From positions 913,501 through 977,500 of the forward strand of contig JARFJB010001603.1 of the NCBI GenBank assembly GCA_036346205.1: a stretch of 64,000 bases of DNA. Direction: 5' to 3'. Position 1 is the stretch's first letter. Each line of letters begins with the position of its first letter. The position numbers and the translations under genes were made by a program. Below the pieces are notes generated by a model that ran no database searches, was not told the DNA's origin, and was given only the letters and a program-made list of their open reading frames with translations. Below, in pieces: positions 23,794 through 36,288 of the stretch. This DNA is from Vesta saturnalis. Taxonomy: Eukaryota; Arthropoda; Insecta; Coleoptera; Lampyridae.

Positions 23794-26167
23794 TTTTTTT
23801 TTGTTTTTGTTTTTTTTTTGTTTTTTTTGTTTGTTTTTTTGTTTTTTTTTTTTTTTTTTTTTTGTTTGTGTTTTTTTGTTTTTTTTTTTTTTTGTTTTTT
23901 TTTTTTGTTTTTTTTTTTGTTTTTTTTTGTTTTGTTTTTTGTTTTATTTTTTGTTTTTTTTTTTTTTTTTTTTTTTTTTTTGTGTTTTTTGTTTTTTTTT
24001 TGTTGTGTGTTGTTGTTTGTTTTGTTGTGTTTTGTTGTGTTGTGTGTTGTTGTGTTTTGTGTTGTGTGTTGTGTGTTGTGTTTTGTGTTTTGTTTGTGTT
24101 GTGTTTTGTTTTGTGTTTTTTGTGTGTTTGTTTTGTTTGTTTTGTTTTATTTTTTTTTGTTTTGTGTTTGTGTTTGTTTGTGTTTTGTTTTGTTTTTGTT
24201 TTTTTTTGTTTGTTTTTTTTTGTTTTAGTATGTATTTATGTTTTTTGTTTTGTTTTTTGTTTGTTTTTTTTTTGTGTTTTTTTTGTTTGTGTTTTGTGTT
24301 TGTGTTTTGTTTTTTGTTTGTGTTGTGTGTTTTTTTTTTTTTTTGTGTTTTGTGTTGTTTTTGTTTTGTGTTTTGTGTTGTTTGTTTTGTGTTGTGTGTT
24401 TGTGTGTTTGTGTGTGTTTTGTGTGTTTGTGTTGTTTGTGTGTGTTTTGTGTTTGTTGTGTTTGTTGTTTGTGTGTTTGTGTTGTTTTTGTTTGTGTGTT
24501 TGTGTTTGTGTGTTGTTGTGTTTATTGTGTGTGTTTGTGTTTGTTTGTGTTTTGTTTGTGTTTGTGTTTTGTGTTTTTTTTGTTTTTGTGTTTGTTTTTT
24601 GTTTTTGTTTGTGTTTGTTTTGTGTGTTGTGTGTTGTTGTTGTGTGTTGTGTGTTGTGTTTGTGTTTTGTGTTTGTGTTTTGGTTTTGTTTGTTTTGTGT
24701 TTTGTGTTTTTTTTGTTTTGTGTTTGTGTGTTTGTTTTTGTGTTTTTGTGTTTTGTTTGTGTTTGTGTTTTGTGTGTTTGTGTTTGTGTTTTGTGTTTGT
24801 GTTTGTGTTTGTGTGTTTGTGTGTTTGTGTGTTTTTGTTTGTGTTTGTGTTTTTGTTTGTGTTTTGTGTTTTGTTTGTGTTTGTGTGTTTTTGTTGTGTT
24901 TTGTGTTTGTTGTTTGTGTGTTTGTGTGTTTGTGTTTTTGTGTTTGTGTTGTGTTTGTGTTTGTGTGTTGTGTGTTTTGTGTTTGTGTGTTGTGTGTGTT
25001 GTGTGTTGTGTGTTTGTGTTTGTGTGTGTTTGTGTTTGTGTGTGTTGTTGTGTGTTGTGTGTTTGTGTGTGTTTGTGTGTTTTGTTTTTGTGTTTGTTGT
25101 TTTGTGTGTTGTGTGTTTGTGTGTTGTGTTTGTGTTTGTGTGTTTTGTGTTTTGTGTTGTTTTTTGTTTTGTGTGTTTTGTGTTTTTTTTTTTGTTTTTG
25201 TTTTGTGTTGTGTGTGTGTTTTGTGTTTTGTTTGTGTTTTGTTTTTGTTTTTTTTGTTTTTGTTTTTGTTTTTTGTTTGTTTTTGTTTTTTTGTTTTGTG
25301 TTTGTTTTTTGTTTTTTTGTGTTTTTGTTTGTTTTGTGTTTTTTGTTTGTGTTTTGTTTTTGTGTTGTGTTTTTTGTTTGTGTTTGTGTGTTTGTTTGTG
25401 TTGTTTTTGTTGTTTTTTTTTATTTGTTTGTTTTTTTGTTTTTATAGTGTGTTTGTGTTAGTGTGTTTGTGTTTGTGTTTGTGTTTGATGTGTTTATTGT
25501 TGTGTGTTTGTGATGTTATTGTAGTTTTGTGTTGTGTAGTTTTGTGTTTTGTGTTTTTGTGTTTTGTTTGTGTATGTTTTGTGTTAGTGTTTGTGTTGTT
25601 TTTGTGTTTGTGTGTTTGTGTGTTTGTGTTTTGTTGTGTTGTGTTTTGTGTTTTGATGTGTTTTTTGTGTTTGTGTTTTGTGTGTTTGTTGTGTTTGTGT
25701 TTGTGTGTTTGTGTGTTTTGTGTTTGTGTTGTGTGTTTGTGTGTTTGTGTTTGTGTGTTTGTTGTGTGTTTGTGTTTTGTGTGTTTTGTGTTTTTGTTTG
25801 TTGTTGTGTTGTGTTGTTTGTGTGTGTTGTTTGTGTTGTTGTTTGTTTTGTGTTTTGTGTTATTGTGTTTTTTGTGTTTGTTGTTTTGTGTGTTGTGTTT
25901 TTGTTGTGTTTGTGTGTTTGTGTGTGTTTTTGTGTGTGTTTTGTGTGTTGTTGTGTTTGTGTTGTGTTTTGTGTTTGTGTGTTTTTGTGTTTGTGTTTTG
26001 TGTGTTGTGTTGTTTTGTGTGTTTGTGTGTGTTGTTTGTTGTGTTTGTTGTTTGTGTGTGTTTTTGTGTTGTGTGTTGTGTGTTGTTGTGTTGTTGTGTT
26101 GTGTGTGTGTTGTTGTGTGTTGTGTGTTGTTTTGTGTTGTGTTGTTTTTGTTTTGTGTTAGATGTGT
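22160..26167. repeat. 4-kb G/T-only low-complexity tract
   Basis: The plus strand is almost entirely G and T for about 4 kb. It starts with about ten copies of an 8-mer ('gtgttcgt') at 22205-22285, then varies between GTGTTT, TGTGTTG and T runs. Poly-T with scattered G fills about 23760-24000. A and C are very rare until about 25440. There is no GGG, so G-quadruplexes are not expected. The very long Cys/Val/Phe frames (up to 1342 codons) exist only because stop codons need an A; they are not genes. Confidence 0.95.
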
Positions 26168-26440
26168 TGTTAATTTATGTTTATGAATTTGTATTTTAAA
26201 TATTCGTGTTTTATGATTTTATTATTTTTAAATTAGGTTTTGTAAAATTAATGTTATGTGTGTTGATGTTTGTATATTGAAATAAGTAAAGATAATTACA
26301 TTTTAGAATTTTTATTATGGAAGTAGTTCCTATGACAAGAACTAAGCGATAAACACTATTTAGACAAGATTCTCTTATAAAATTATTTAATATGAAGGTA
26401 AATAAGCCATCTCTTGTAAGTAGTCATAGCTAGACAAATG

Positions 26441-26482
<42 letters not shown>

Positions 26483-28250
26483 AAATACATCATTTTGTGT
26501 TCAATTGAATGTCAAACTAAAGATTAAACGTATTGTATTATATTAAGAGAAAAATATTAGTTAATAATTAAATCAAACCAGATAGCGTGTGTATAATGTT
26601 TATTACCTTTCTACAATACAAATGTTTGTATAAGTGTATATGTTTAATTAATAACATATCGCGACTGACTAACACAGGGCTAAGGAAGTTATGTATTGGC
26701 CAAATCATATTCTTTAGATAAAATTAATTTTTTTGTAGAGTCATTTTGTACATGTTGCAAATAAAAGTCGCAAACTAGTAATGACTCTCTTATACCTTAC
26801 AAATACAATTTGTAGAATGAGGTTTCACAAGTCGAACAAATATGTTTATATTTTTGATCATTGATCTTTGTTAAAGAGCATGGGTTTTTCCATTGTAATA
26901 TTATTCTTTGGAACGAAGTACCTTTAAATGGATTAAGGAGACCCTTAATTCCAATTTGGGCACCTTTTTTTGTATAACTACTAAACCCTCTGGTCCAATA
27001 AAATGAAAAAGCAGCGCAACTTTTTTCTCATTACTTTCCGTTCTCCTAGTATAAGCACTTTAAGGTACAAATAAAAATTTACTCACGTTTTCCAATTATT
27101 AGAAGGATTTGTTTAGATCCATTTATGGAATATCCGACAAGACAGCTTTTGTTCATTGACAACAAGTCATCTCTACTATCCCAACAATTTTTATGTATTT
27201 CGATTATAAATTGCTGATAACTATCCCACATTTTGTTCACTTTGTATATTAAAATTATTGAATTTTACACACCGGGTAAATATTAAAGTATCCCGGCGTA
27301 ACGCGCTTGAAACCAGTTAACTCCATCCCCAAGCTACTATTACAGACTTTAAAACCAAAATTTTAAAATCCGATAATTTAAAAAAGAAGCTGGCGATATT
27401 CTGTAGCAATTTACACTTGGAAGCATCAGTTTTGATACCGAAAGAAGGAACGTACAATATCTAACATCACGTTTAACATTAAAAAAAGTACGGAAAAGTA
27501 ACAAAACGAAAGAAAACTGGTATCTCTTACAAAATAAAAAGGTGACTTTGTAATACTAACGACATCACTGATGCAATTTTCAAAACTGTAAACTAATTTG
27601 AAGAAACTTAAACAAAAACGCACTTTCCGAATAAAACCTAATTTTAGATGTACAACTATACCTATACAAAGAGCTGTACTACAATTTATCTTATTACATG
27701 CATATACAATATATGTGATTGTATTTTTCCAACTCAATTTGATGATTATTTTCGCAATTAAGAATCACGACTAATCTTCCTGCGAGAGTCGTGTTCTTGC
27801 AGCAACAAACTCGACTAAAGCGAATTCAAACAAAAACGCAACGGGCTGAATTATTTAGTAAGCATATTTGTGAAACTGAACAAACGTTTTATACAAATCC
27901 TAAACAATTATAGAATTAAATACGTTTTAACAATTATGCTTCCAGGTTCCTCGCAAAATTCAATCAATCAATTTGTTTCTCTAATCTAAAACAACTGGTT
28001 CCATCTAACAATCACATCCTTCCTTAATAATTGGCTTGTTATTATTATATGTCTGAGAATGTCCTTATAGTTAAATATTTAATATAGAACAACCCACGAC
28101 ATTCCCACCTACAAATTGGAAAATAAAATAAATGAAGTAATGAATCAAGGATAATTATTATACAGTTTAAACCTTTCAAATCCTATTTAATTAAACTTAA
28201 GGCTTATTTGATTTCGTATTAAGAGACTTTATAGAGATAAGTTTAATTAG
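26168..28250. other. AT-rich, no gene seen
   Basis: No supported gene. A TA dinucleotide tract covers about 26444-26480. The frame at 27426-27737 on the minus strand has no recognisable motif. Confidence 0.5.
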
Positions 28251-28255
28251 TTTTA

Positions 28256-28416
28256 AACACGCACACACGAACACACGCACACATGCACGCACGCACACAC
28301 GCACATACGCACACACGCACACACGCACACACGCACACACGCACTCACGCACACATGCACACACGCACACAAGCACACACGCACACACGCACAGACGCAC
28401 ACACGCACACACGCAC

Positions 28417-28471
<55 letters not shown>

Positions 28472-29450
28472 ACAACACACATGCACATTCTTACACACCA
28501 AAATATATACGCACACGTTCACGCACACATGTATACACACAAAAACCCCCGCAAGCACACACCCACATACTTGAACACCCGCACACCCATACCCATGCAC
28601 ACTTGCAATTCCGCACACTCTCGCACACGCACACTTACGTATCTGTGCGTAAGCACTCCGATACACTCGCGTACCGGCTTACCTGCACATCTGCACACCC
28701 GCACAATTGCACATCCGCACACACGTGTACACGTGCACATCCACACTGTTGAACACCCGTACATCCATACGCGTGCACGCTTGCAATTCCGCACACCCGC
28801 ACACTCTCGCACACGCACATTTACGTATCTGTGCGCAAGCACTCCCATACACTCGCGTACCGGCATACCTGCACATCTGCACACCTCCACAATTGCATAT
28901 CCGCACACACGTACACGTGCACACCCGCACGACCGTACAACCACACAACTGAACAACCTCACACTCGTACACCCGCACACTGGCACATTCCAACACACGC
29001 AAACCCGTACGTACGCACATACGGATACAGTCACGCCTCAAACGCAGACACGCTCACACGCACACACGCACTCGTACACGCGCACACACGCACACCTCAC
29101 ACGCGCATACACTCACACGCACACAAGCACACACGCACAACTCACACGCGTACACACCCACACACGCACACACAGACATACGGACACAGGAGCACACACT
29201 CATACACGCGTATACGTACGTATCAAAACACACACGCACATACTTTAACCAAAACACATACACGCGCGCACACTTAGTTACAAACGCAAACACGCGTACA
29301 CGCATACACGCACATCCCTACACGCGCACACCCGCACAACTACACACCAGCACAGTCGTACACTCACACAACCGCACACTCGCACATTTGCACATCCGTA
29401 CACACGCACTCCCACTTACCCGCACACATGCATATCCGCACATTTTACCA
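28256..29450. repeat. CA-rich array with an internal 178-bp dimer
   Basis: The first part (28256-28470) is CACACG/CACACA repeat. From 28571 a longer unit appears twice: 28571-28748 and 28749-28926, both beginning 'ttgaacaccc' and sharing 'cacatctgcacacc', 'acgtatctgtgcg' and 'catacactcgcgtaccgg' or a close variant ('gatacactcgcgtaccgg'). The rest to 29450 is degenerate CACGCA. The plus strand has few T bases. His/Thr and Val/Cys frames across it are artefacts. Confidence 0.9.
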
Positions 29451-29459
29451 TAATTTGGA

Positions 29460-30850
29460 AGTAAAATGCAGTCCTCTTGTCCAAATTACCGTCTCGTAAC
29501 TCTTGAGAAGACTGGTATGTAAATGAGCAAAACTTGTGCTATTTTAAAACCCTCAATACTTGTGATTTACCCGACGTCGTTTGCAACTGACCGTAAACTG
29601 AAATCAGCATTTTCCGCTACAGCCGTCAAAATATGCAAAGTATTATCATTAGCGTATGCTATTTATTTAAATTTTACTATAAACAACGTAGTTGTCTGGC
29701 GAGAGCTATTTTCACCATGGAACCACTTTATCATTTCTAATGATTAATGCAAGTTTTGAACTTCTGTTTTGTAAATATATTTATATTAGTTGTTATTTGT
29801 AAATATACTTACGTTATTGGGGTATATTTAGGCATCCCTTTTTTCTTTCAATTATTACATTTTGGTGGATATGTAGATATTTTATCCTTAGTGTATAATT
29901 ACGACTACCCGTGTATATATTTTTATCGTCTATAATGGGTATTTATTCACATCAACTTTGTTTTATGAGCAAGACGAACCTCAGTTCATTTCGTTTCCGC
30001 CTACCTTGCAAAGTACATGTACTTTAAGTTGATTCCCTTGCATAAGGTATGCAATTGCCTTTAATGACATTTTGGTATTAATTTATTATATCTAATAGGG
30101 AAATGTCCCTTGTGTTAAGAAAAGTTTGTATCGGCTCTAATTGAAGACATATAGTTTTTATTTCATTGAAGGAATCGTGGCCTAATGACGTCACGAGGTA
30201 AAAAATGGCGTGCATTATGATGCAATTTCGTTATCTTTAAGGAAAGCTTTAAGGAGATGCTTTTTGTTTTTGTCATTAGATATGGAAAGAGGTAATTTTA
30301 CATCTGCTGTTAGTTACATATGCTGTTAGTTACACCCGCTTTACTAGCCACAATGTCTGTGGTGGTTGCCCTGGTTCGAGCATACATTACGTTTACTACC
30401 TTATTTAAAAATTTGTCTTATCGTATCGTCAAGAAATGAATTTATCGACCGCAATTAATTTCGATATAATGTATTAACTTCGTTTTGAGTGTGTAACAAG
30501 CAAGTACGTATCCTTTTAGTGCAATTACGTTTTTATTAAGTGGACAAATTAGATGAGTTAATTTTTGAAGAATGCAGCAAAGCTAGTCTAATATTGTTTG
30601 GGAAGTTTTAATATCGTTGTAATGAAAAGGAAACAGCTGACTTATTAATGTTTTGAGTGCATAACCTTACTTCAGTTATATTTGTTGACATTAGTCAACA
30701 AATATTGATATTGTATTGAAGTTATACAGCCTCAATCATCTTTCATTCGGAAATAATTCTACGTAGAGATAGATTACATGTATAGCTTAGTTATCGATTA
30801 AGATTTAATTTACTATCGTAAAGCTTTGCGAAGAGTTAAGTACCATTTTA
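29460..30850. other. no gene seen
   Basis: No supported gene or RNA. Short frames at 29523-29935 have no recognisable motif. Confidence 0.45.
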
Positions 30851-30859
30851 TTTATTTTT

Positions 30860-31880
30860 ATACGGAAATTAATCAGTACACATTATTTTGTTTTATTAAA
30901 TATACAAATAAATATAACTGTTGTATTGCTTATTAAGATTACATGTGGTATTAAAGTAAGTTAAGGTAAGTATACTGTTACGACATGATGCATAATGTTT
31001 TCCATTAGCCATAATGCGTAATATTCTCTTTTGAATTAAAAACACAGAATTAAATGAAGTGAAACTACCCCAAAAGCAAATGCCGTAACGTAGACGATTA
31101 TCGATTTGCGCATAGTGCACGGGTATCAATGGTATAAAGATATAAGAAATAGAAGATAATTTTGGAGTTAGTTTTCACATAGTGAACTTTAAAGTTTAGT
31201 GTTTCCTCTAGGTAAATACCTAAGAACTTGGTGTGGGTTACGTTACTTAGACCCGTGTTATTTATATGCAAGTTAACATTTACTATAGTTTTTTCCTGTT
31301 ATGAAATCTAATAACTTGCGTTTTACTAGAATTAAAATATAGATCGTCTTTGGTTAAAAAATTCATAGTTGTTTTGGCCGCATCAGTGCAGTGTGTCTTG
31401 AGAGCGTTCTCATCAGAATGTGATAAAATTATTGAAACATCATCTGCGTACCTGATGTGATTTTGTACACTCAAGATCAACCTAAGTTTATTAATAAACA
31501 GTATAAACAAAATAGGTCCTGTCACTGAGCCCTGTGGTACACCCATCGTAAAAGGCAGCCTGCCAGATATACCATATGTAGTATGACTATTTTTGTTTTT
31601 TTTACTGTAACGTATTGTTCTCGTTCGCACAAAAATGAAGAGATTCAAGTAAGAGCAGTACCTCTGATACCGTAGCTTTCTAGTAGTTTTAACAGTTTTG
31701 ATTGGTTGACGCAATCAACAGCTCTGCTGAAATCACAAAAGACTTTCACCTGTATCAACATAAAACATAATTCGGGCATAAAAATCACATATAGCTGTGT
31801 TTGTAGAACGTTTAGATCTAAATCATATAAATTTGCAATATCCCTTTTGTTGCTGCTATTGTTTGTTAATGTAGCAATTG
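30860..31880 (-). pseudogene. LINE F: reverse transcriptase half
   Basis: Minus-strand frames carry, in order, RSKRSTNTAICDFYARIMF (about 31830, one frame), VFCDFSRAVDCVNQSKLLK and LESYGIRG (about 31740, another frame), PFTMGVPQGSVTGPILFILF (about 31540), the catalytic IRYADDVSIILS (about 31455), LYFNSSKTQVIRF, HTKFLGIYLEETLNF (about 31225), RYGICFWGS and IQKRILRIM (about 31030). This is the C-terminal half of a CR1/Jockey-type ORF2. It continues upstream on the other side of the element at 31883-34663. About 100 or more residues of RT fingers expected between the two halves are missing. Confidence 0.88.
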
Positions 31881-31882
31881 TA

Positions 31883-32697
31883 CAGGGTGGCCAACTAAGA
31901 ATGCGAGGTACTGTATCTGGGAAACTATCCATCGTAGAGGCTTGCGCAAAAAAAATTATTACTAAAACGGCTAATACAAAAACCTGGAAAATATTTTCAA
32001 GTTTCTGAAATGGCCGTTAGGGGGCGTAACTGCAATCTTGAATCTAAAAAAGTGATGTTTCTGGGAATTCTGCTATATTAACCTAATAAAAAGTAACTGA
32101 TCTTTAAAGTCGAGGATAATCTGAACTTTTTTTGTTTGGCACTTTTTGACGTATGTCTAAAAATAAAGTGGAGGGGGTATTCAAAGGTTTCCTTAAGTAA
32201 GTCCCTGTATCTTCGAAACGGCTAAGCCGATTTTAACAATCTTGGGCGCGTTGAAATGAGCTATTCTCGGGCTACAAATGTTATAATATTTGAAGTTTTG
32301 TTAGTTTCACATGTAGTCGCTAGAGGGCTTTGTTCGGCATTCCGACAGAAACGGTTAATCTACGCAAAAAATTAAATGCATTGGTATGACTTTTTTCATG
32401 AACAAGTAGCTAAATGATGCCTAAACAAGTTCGCGAAAACCGCGTCTCGATATCTTGTTCCTAACCTAAAATGTCGGCCAAAGAAAACTTTATACGAAAA
32501 TCCCTTAAATTTTTATTCTTTTTAACTATATTTTTCTGGAATTGTTTCTATTATGTAAGTTGTGGGCCTAAAAAGGACCGATTTAAAGGGGGAAGGTTTT
32601 TAATGCCCCCGTAAATGCTCGAAATGGCCATCACTCTGTACATTGCTGAGGCCTCTTATGGGTAGACAAAACTGCAGCTTCAATTTCGGCTCTCGGT
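31883..32697. repeat. left long TIR
   Basis: Pairs with 33903-34663 over nearly its full length with small indels. Its inner 60 or so bases (32640-32697) also contain the last transposase codons (RAEIEAAVLSTHKR on the minus strand). Confidence 0.85.
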
Positions 32698-33617
32698 ATG
32701 TTACGTATTGCGTTACGAATGTCCTTTAAGCGCCTCTATAAATAAAAATCGAGGCAAGTTAAGTCTGGCGATCGCGGAGGCCATGGAAACAGAGTTCCCC
32801 TTCCAATCCACCGCTGTTGAAATACTGAATAAATATGCTCTCGCAAATTAATAGCAAAATGTGCTGGACAATCATCCAACTGCAAAAACAATTTTTGCCT
32901 TGTTTCCAAAGGCACATCTTCCAAAAACAACGGTAATTGATTGGCCAAAAAGTCAATAAATACATTGCCATTTAGGGGTTGCTCGGAAAAATATGGCCCA
33001 ATAATTCTGCCTCCCAGTATGCCACACCATACATTTAAACTCCAACGTCCTTGGCGCTGAACTTCACGTAACCAATGGAGATTTTCTGCAGACCAATAAT
33101 GTATATTGTGCAGATTGACTCTCCCGTCACTACTGACGGTCCAAAGAATTTGAAATAAAAATTCTCTATTTTCGCGTATCATGCCTAACATCAAATGGCA
33201 ATAGTCTAATCTTCGATCAAAATCTTCCTCTTTCAAGGCCTGATGCGAAACGACATGATATGGGTGCATTCTTAAAGTAATTAAAAAAAGTTTAAACGAA
33301 TACCTATATATTTTGATGGCCATTAGAACTTACCTATGGTCCTTCAAAATATTTTGAACCTTTGTCCGTGATATGCCCAACTCAGTGGATAATGCTCTTG
33401 TGCTAACATGAGGATTTCCTTCAATATAGCCCAGTACACGATATTTTCATATTTTTTTGTTTTCTTCCAATTCTTTGCCGTTGAAACGTAGGACGAAAAC
33501 TACCATTGGCTCGTAAGCTCACCACTAATCGGGGAAAAACTCTTACATCGCAAGGGCGCCGATTTGGATATCGAGCCGCGCAATCATATCAACAGCTTCA
33601 TTATTCGTAAAACGCAT
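32640..33617 (-). pseudogene. DD41D-type transposase, broken
   Basis: Start MRFTNNEAVDMIARLD at 33617 resembles family N-termini. A helix-turn-helix follows: GYIEGNPHVSTRALS, TELGISRTKVQNILKDH (about 33400). The open segment 32736-33323 has HPYHVVSHQAL, RRLDYCHLMLGMI, SSDGRVNLHNIHYW, SLNVWCGILGGRIIGPYF, LFLQLDDCPAHF, RWIGRGTLFPWPPRSPDL and TCLDFYL. The second and third catalytic aspartates are 41 residues apart. The first (usually TDEATF) is not visible. A TAG replaces the expected Trp codon after FYL, after which the frame continues to THKRPQQCTE. Frameshifts lie at about 33330-33540. Non-functional. Confidence 0.82.
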
Positions 33618-33902
33618 TTTGAAAGCACAAAAATTGCTCAAAGTAACGCGAAAGTATTGACAACTATTGAGAATTTGAGGATTATGTATGTTTTGTTTAG
33701 GTATCTGTTTCCATTGCCTGCTTCTATTAATTGAATTCTTCGTATGTATCCATAGTGAATATGCATTTAAACAAACAAAAAATAGGCCTTTCGTATAACT
33801 TTTAGCATTGCTGACTTGCCCGTAGTAATTTCAAAAAGGGTGATTTTATTCTGGTGTATAAATTTACAAACATTTAAAATAGCAATTTCTAGGTAACCTA
33901 TT

Positions 33903-34663
33903 CAGAGCCGAAATTGAAGCTGCAGTTTTGTCCACCCATAAGAGGCACAGCGTGATGGTCAGCATTTCGAGCATTTACGGGGGCATTAAAAACCTTCCTC
34001 CTTTAAATCGGTCCTTTTTAGGGCCACAACTTACATAATAGAAACGATTCCAGAAAAATATAGTTAAAAAAAAAATAAAAATTTAAGGGATTTTCGTATA
34101 AAGTTTTCTTTGGCTGATATTTTAGGTTAGGAACAAGATATCGAGAATCGGTTTTCGCGAGCTTATTTAGGCATCATTTAGCTACTTGTTCATGAAAAAA
34201 GTCATACCAATGCATTCAATTTTTTTGCGAAAATTAACGGTTTCTGTCGGAATGTCGAACAATGCCCTGTAGCGACGACATGTGAAACTAAAAAAACTTC
34301 AATTATTTTAATATTTGTAGCCCAAGAAAAGCTCTTTTCAACGCGCCCAAGTTTGTTAAAATCGGATTAGCCGTTTCGAAGATACGGGGGGTGATTTAAA
34401 AGTGCCAAACAAAAAAAGTTCAGATTATCCTCGACTTCAAAGATCAGTTATTTTTTTATTAGGTTAATATAGCAGAATTCACAGAAACATCACTTTTTTA
34501 GATTCATGATTGCAGTTACGCCCCCTAGCGGCCATTTCAGAAACATGAAAATATTTTCCAGGTTATTGTATTGGCCGTTTTAGTAATAAATTTTTTTTCC
34601 GCAAGCCTCTACGATGTATAGTTTCCCAGATACAGTACCTCGCATCCTTAGTTGGCCACCCCA
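33903..34663. repeat. right long TIR
   Basis: Inverted copy of 31883-32697. It includes 'gccgaaattgaagctgcagtttt', which is a second copy of the codons for the transposase C-terminus, upstream of the gene. Confidence 0.85.
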
Positions 34664-34665
34664 TA

Positions 34666-34961
34666 CAGAGTATGTCATTTTCTGTCATTATTTTATGTTG
34701 AAAATACTTCCTTTTTTTTTGATTAATTAATTCATTGTGTTTAATTTTCGTATTTTTATAAAAAGGAACTAAATAACAATAAGAATTCTTTGAGACAAAC
34801 AGACCTTTAAGACGAGAGCTAGAATTCCTAGCCTTATCATTCACCCAATTTTTTCTTTTATTATTAAGGTAAAATTTGCGCTGTGGGGAACTGACGTTAA
34901 AATGATACTGCAGGATATTGTAAAAGTTACTAAATGCTTCATTTAAGCTTTTGTTATGAAG
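34666..34961 (-). pseudogene. LINE F: linker between endonuclease and RT
   Basis: Minus-strand frame reads LHNKSLNEAFSNFYNIL, VSSPQRKFYLN, KRKNWVNDKARNSSSRLK and INQKKRKYFQHKIMTEN. This is the lysine-rich linker of a CR1/Jockey-type ORF2. It is bounded on one side by the mariner at 34964 and on the other by the long-TIR element ending at 34663, so both DNA transposons inserted into the same LINE about 300 bp apart. Confidence 0.85.
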
Positions 34962-34963
34962 TA

Positions 34964-36286
34964 CGAGGGACGTCAGGTTACTAAGGTGTATTTGCGCGGC
35001 ACACTGCCTACGTAGCTCCAATCACGTTAAAACTTGCACGCATTTTAGATGTGCATTTGTACTGCGTACTTGTCTATTGTCATTGCTTTAGGTTATGTAC
35101 AACGTGCACAGCATAGTCGCAAAATGTCAGTTCCAAACTTACTACAAATTTGAAGTGCGAGTGGTGATTCGTTTATTGCTCTCAAATAATGAAACACCTA
35201 CCGAAATTCATAAAAAAATACTGAACACATACGGTGAATGCATTATGCGTCGAAAACAAGTTTATGTTTGGTGTTAGCAGTTCAAAAGTGGATGCACAAA
35301 TCTGAACGATGATCTCGATGGTTTACGACGAAAACTATTAACAACAAAAACGGATGAGAATCAATTGAAGGTCGATACACTGATTCGAGAAGTTCGTCTG
35401 TTGAAAACATGGGAAATCACTTTACTGACCGGCATTTCTAAAAGCTCTGTTCAAGAAATCGTATCTCAATTGGACTACCGAGAAGCTGCCGCGAGATGGG
35501 TACCAAAACTGTCGACCGATCAACACAAAATACAACGAATGGTGGCGGCAATGGAATTTTTAACGCGTTATCGTGAGGAAAACGGATTTCTAGAATCTAT
35601 AGTTACAGGAGACGAAACTTGGGTACACCACCATAATCCCGAATCAGAAAAAGATTCGATAACGGGGCGGCATGTCAATTCATCAGGACTGAAAAAATGT
35701 AAAGTTCAGGAGTCTGAAAAAAGATAATGGCAACTGTGTTCTGGGAGATGCATGGCATTTTGCTCATAGACTTTTTACCACCGAAAACGACAATCAACAG
35801 CGATATTCATTGTCAAACTCTCGAAAAACTACAGCAAGTCATTCAACAGAAACGAAGAGGAAGGTTGACAAAAGGAATCAGGTTGTTGCATGACAATCCA
35901 AGACCGCTCACCTCAGCTCAGACGAAGGCTTGGCTTCAGAAACACAATTGCGAAGTTATTGTCCATGCGCGCTATAGTCCAGACCTGGCTCCTTCTGATT
36001 TTTATTTTTTTGGCCGTTAAAAACTCATTTGTCAGGTAAAAGGTTTGAACACGACGACGAACTTCAATATGAAGTAAAGTAGTTTTTTAGAAATTTGGAT
36101 TGTACCTTTTACGAAGAGGGTATACAGAAGCTTGTGCCTCGCTACGATAAGTGCCTTAACATTGGCGGTGATTACGTTAAAAAGTAGCTAAAAGTACGCG
36201 CTTTTACTTATTGTATATTTGATTTCTATAAATAAAGTAGTCTGTCTGTAATTCACAAATGTACGCTAGTAACCGGACATCCCTCG
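34964..36286 (+). mobile_element. mariner element (DD34D) inside LINE F
   Basis: A 1323-bp element with terminal repeats 'cgagggacgtcaggttacta' (left) and 'tagtaaccggacatccctcg' (right). The left flank is TA (34962-34963); the right flank is TG, probably a mutated TA. The transposase runs on the plus strand. LINE F codons lie directly on both sides: QNFENALKNENWI upstream (36290 onward, minus strand) and LHNKSLNEAFSNF downstream. A related fragment occurs at 641-823. Confidence 0.92.
35123..36187 (+). pseudogene. mariner transposase, broken
   Basis: Start MSVPN at 35123 is followed by a five-base deletion (compared with the fragment at 641-823) that breaks the frame. Then come FEVRVVIRLLLSNNETPTEI, RRKQVYVWC, TGISKSSVQEIVS, AARWVPKLSTDQHK, the first catalytic VTGDETWVHHHNPE (about 35620), an internal frameshift near 35730, LLHDNPRPLTSAQTKAWL and YSPDLAPSDFYFF. 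The last two aspartates are 34 residues apart, the DD34D signature of mariner. The C-terminus ends YDKCLNIGGDYVKK. At least three frame breaks make it inactive. The nuclear enzyme would have cut and pasted the element at TA. Confidence 0.88.
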
Positions 36287-36288
36287 TG

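Larger units (their letters stand above)
31883..34663 (-). mobile_element. DD41D-type Tc1/mariner element with ~0.8-kb TIRs
   Basis: A 2781-bp element flanked by TA (31881-31882 and 34664-34665). Left end 'cagggtggccaactaag' mirrors right end 'cttagttggccacccca'. The inverted repeats extend inward to about 32697 and 33903, near 0.76-0.81 kb, with shared blocks such as 'aagttgtgggcc' and 'gtttctgtcggaatg'. The transposase lies between on the minus strand. It interrupts LINE F. Most recalled Tc1/mariner elements have much shorter TIRs; spacing of the last two catalytic aspartates (41 residues) fits the rosa-like DD41D group. Confidence 0.9.

Noticed and set aside
22102..26199. Open frames of up to 1342 codons rich in Cys, Val and Phe
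   Set aside because: They arise because the plus strand has almost no A and so no stop codons; all three frames are open together, and the content is simple repeat.
28197..29305. His/Thr and Val/Cys repeat frames
   Set aside because: Translations of the CA-rich array on both strands; no independent coding evidence.
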